Assembly (NCBI GenBank): GCA_037447655.1 | Contig: JBBHKE010002506.1 | Coordinates: 1 to 47,077 of the forward strand | Length of the DNA: 47,077 nt | From: Zygnema cylindricum | Lineage: Eukaryota; Streptophyta; Zygnematophyceae; Zygnematales; Zygnemataceae | Reading direction: 5' to 3' | Shown: one piece after another, positions 45,132-47,077 of the stretch | Layout: each line of letters opens with the position of its first letter | How positions within the stretch are numbered: position 1 is the first letter of the stretch | Made by a program: the position numbers and the translations under genes | Notes under the pieces: generated by a model | Told to the model about the DNA's origin: nothing | Database searches by the model: none | What the model saw: only the letters and a program-made list of their open reading frames with translations

Positions 45132-45925
45132 ATGGGCCCACCCTCTAGGGTGCCTACCTTCAAAGGATCTGGGTTCATCTATTGGGAATCCATGATGATG
45201 GGAGATTTGTGCGAAAAACGATATTGGGGTATCCTCAATGGACAAGTGAAACGTCCACCTTCGGGAACTCCACTAGGATTTGGAGGAGTAAGGTTTCCTG
45301 CAGCAACGGCTGCCTCATCGGAGGAGGCAGGTGATGGGGACAATAGTGTGTCCGAAAAGGGGAAAGAGAAGGAGACACCCCTCACTCTTATTACCAGAAT
45401 ACCTGGAGCGGCAACCGTGAAGACCGCGGAGAACGATACTCAAATGTGGGAGGATGTAAACATGGCTGCCAAGAACTTCATTCTGAAGCACCTCACTCAA
45501 GCTTTGGTCACCCCTCATCTTCACATTTACAAGGCCGAGGAGTTGTGGGTGAGTTTGGTGGAGATTTATAGAGATGGAACTATTCAGGAGCTCTAGTTGG
45601 CTGAGTAAAAGCTAGTGAGTTACACTTACAAAGGAGGAAAGATGCTACATTAGTGTAATGATCTTTCTTCTTTGTATATGGAGATACAAATTGTCGGGTG
45701 GACAGGTACAATGAAAATGAAAGTTAACACCCTTATCATGAAGTTACCAGATGAGTTCGAACAGGAAATGCATGATAGTTCATGGAAATGGAACACAATG
45801 GTCAAGATGATACTCGTGCAGGAAAACACAATGGAGATTAGGAGAGGAGGAAAGAGCATTGAAGCTCTAGCAGCAGGAGGGGAACGATGGGGTAAGGACC
45901 CAAAGAAACCTTACAAAGCGGAAAG
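45132..45925 (+). pseudogene. Copia fragment VI, gag only, plus strand
   Basis: The ATG at 45132 lies in the primer-binding site (45128-45140). The frame is open for 154 codons (MGPPSRVPTFKGSGFIYWES, ENDTQMWEDVNMAAKNFILK, PHLHIYKAEELWVSLVEIY) to a TAG at 45594. Gag then continues in another frame (LIMKLPDEFEQEMH, MILVQENTMEIRRGGKS) to about 45925, where copia similarity stops before the zinc knuckle. It is closest to the gag of element I. The upstream LTR ATG frame is closed by a TAG in this copy (GAGTTTTAG). Confidence 0.85.
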
Positions 45926-46349
45926 GCGCAAAAATTTACGCGGCTTTTGCGGCATTTGAAAGAGCCTACGGTCCTCTGTCCTTAATGCGCTTACCGTAGA
46001 AATATGTCGATTATTTTTGCCGAAAAAAAAATTGAGCTTTCAAAATGTGGCCGCGGTGTCTCCAGGTGAAAATCGTCAACGCGACAATGTAGACAAAAAA
46101 AGAAGATCCAAGAAGAGACAAGTTGTAGAATTTTTGAAGGCATCTCGCAGGTCGCTGGGCCGGCAGTCAAAATTGTAATGTACTGTTTGTCAATTACGAG
46201 GACGCGTAGTGTCCATATCCTTGTACTGAAAATCATAGAGGCATACAGTGTCCGAAAAAGTACAGGATTGTTTGCTATTGTCCGCATGCACCTTGTACGG
46301 TTTTTTTTTGAAGGGGTCTCGATGGTGCAATGTCACTTCAGGTAAAGGT

Positions 46350-46600
46350 GGAAAGTCTCCAAACCCCCTCCTTCCAATCGCCCCCCCCTTCAAACCCCCC
46401 CCCTTCAAAACCCCTCCCTCAAACCCCCCCTCCCAAAACCCTTCAAACACTCAAACCCCTCCTCCTCCCAAACCCCTCCAACCCCTTCCATCCCCCATCC
46501 CCTCCCCATGCCCCCTGCCATGCATGCCCCTCCCCTCGGGGAGCCCCTGTCCCCTCCCCCCCTGTCCCCTGAAACCCCCTCTCCCTTGGTTTTGGCAGGA
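46350..46600. repeat. C-rich homopolymer tract
   Basis: Runs of C up to nine bases separated by TTCAAA or TCCAA. Pro-rich frames here are compositional. The stretch 45926-46349 is unremarkable. Confidence 0.9.
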
Positions 46601-46924
46601 ACCTATCAAACGGTTATATGTGTGGTGGTGAACGGAAACAGTTAAACGGTTTTGAACTGCCACCCGCCAAACTACCACTGGCGGTAAAAACGTTTTTATT
46701 TGTTTTCCCATTATATCGTCTCTCCCCAATTTGGTGGATGCTCTTCTCCCCAAAAAAAAATTCCATGTGAGCATTTTTTCATGTGGGGGGAGGAGGATAA
46801 GATCGTCCCATACCTCCATGTGTGCCCATACCTGCTCCATGCTCCATGTTTCTGTTCAAAGTTTTCCGTTGATACTTCAAACTGCATTTCTCTGTGTCCT
46901 GCCTCTGGAACACCGCCAGGTGCA

Positions 46925-47077
46925 AACCCCTCTCCCCCCCCCCCCCCCCCCCTCCAATCCCCTCCCTCCCCCCCCCCACCTAGGGGGACCCTCTAGAGGG
47001 GGGGGGCGTGGGATCTGGGCTCTGAGAATGCTCTGGAGGGGGGGGAGGAGGTAAGGGGGGGAGGAGGTAAGGGGGGG
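46925..47077. repeat. C-run and G-run region at the right edge
   Basis: A C run of about 17 near 46936, more C runs to 46980, then G runs with GGAGGAGGTAAG repeats to the end of the window. Complementary C and G blocks could pair into a hairpin. The stretch 46601-46924 has no supported gene. Confidence 0.85.

Noticed and set aside
46248-47054. Pro-rich and Gly-rich frames at the right edge
   Set aside because: Produced by C and G homopolymer runs; no start context, domain or conservation.

Overview
The window is eukaryotic nuclear DNA, AT-rich and dominated by repeats. It holds a spliced gene, LTR retrotransposons, MITE-like inverted-repeat elements and long purine/pyrimidine tracts, and no bacterial operon structure. 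The only convincing host gene is a multi-exon S41-type (CPAF/UstP-like) peptidase on the minus strand (4220-7819). Such proteins are familiar from fungi and turn up sporadically elsewhere, so the host cannot be fixed from this gene; the primer-binding sites match a generic eukaryotic initiator tRNA-Met.

Left third (1-13.3 kb): a fragment resembling the start of a retrotransposon gag at the edge, two polypurine tracts, a 402-bp MITE with a TA duplication, the S41 gene followed at its 3' side by a C-rich tract, and, abutting its first visible exon, a period-7 array (TGTCCAA) and a GA microsatellite. Next come a tandem duplicated segment with a MITE inserted in one copy, a composite repeat and a possible 3.6-kb element with inverted ends that contains a 10-N assembly gap.

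Middle (13.6-30 kb): minisatellites, a decayed plus-strand gag with a zinc-knuckle remnant, then Ty1/copia element I (16110-23855, minus strand) with both LTRs and a 1.2-kb foreign insert. These are followed by a 180-bp direct-repeat pair, truncated copia fragment III, and a diverged solo LTR of the same clan in the opposite orientation.

Right third (30-47 kb): a nested copia complex. Element II (33431-39882) is nearly intact, has LTRs about 98.6% identical and a perfect 5-bp target duplication (ATTTT), and lies inside the integrase region of older element IV (30087-43553). Element IV also carries a 725-bp internal tandem duplication. It abuts fragment V (minus), which is joined head-to-head to fragment VI (plus), giving a large imperfect palindrome. 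C/G homopolymer-rich DNA closes the window.

The copia clan shares unusual LTR architecture: (a) a 13-nt half-tRNA-iMet primer-binding site abutting the LTR, which contains an in-frame ATG of gag, with the gag frame continuing back into the LTR; (b) a tRNA-like A-box/B-box module at a fixed place in every LTR, antisense to the element; (c) conserved hairpins. These are the most promising new observations. The elements mobilise themselves (gag, protease, integrase, reverse transcriptase, RNase H); nothing here suggests a host pathway linking the genes.
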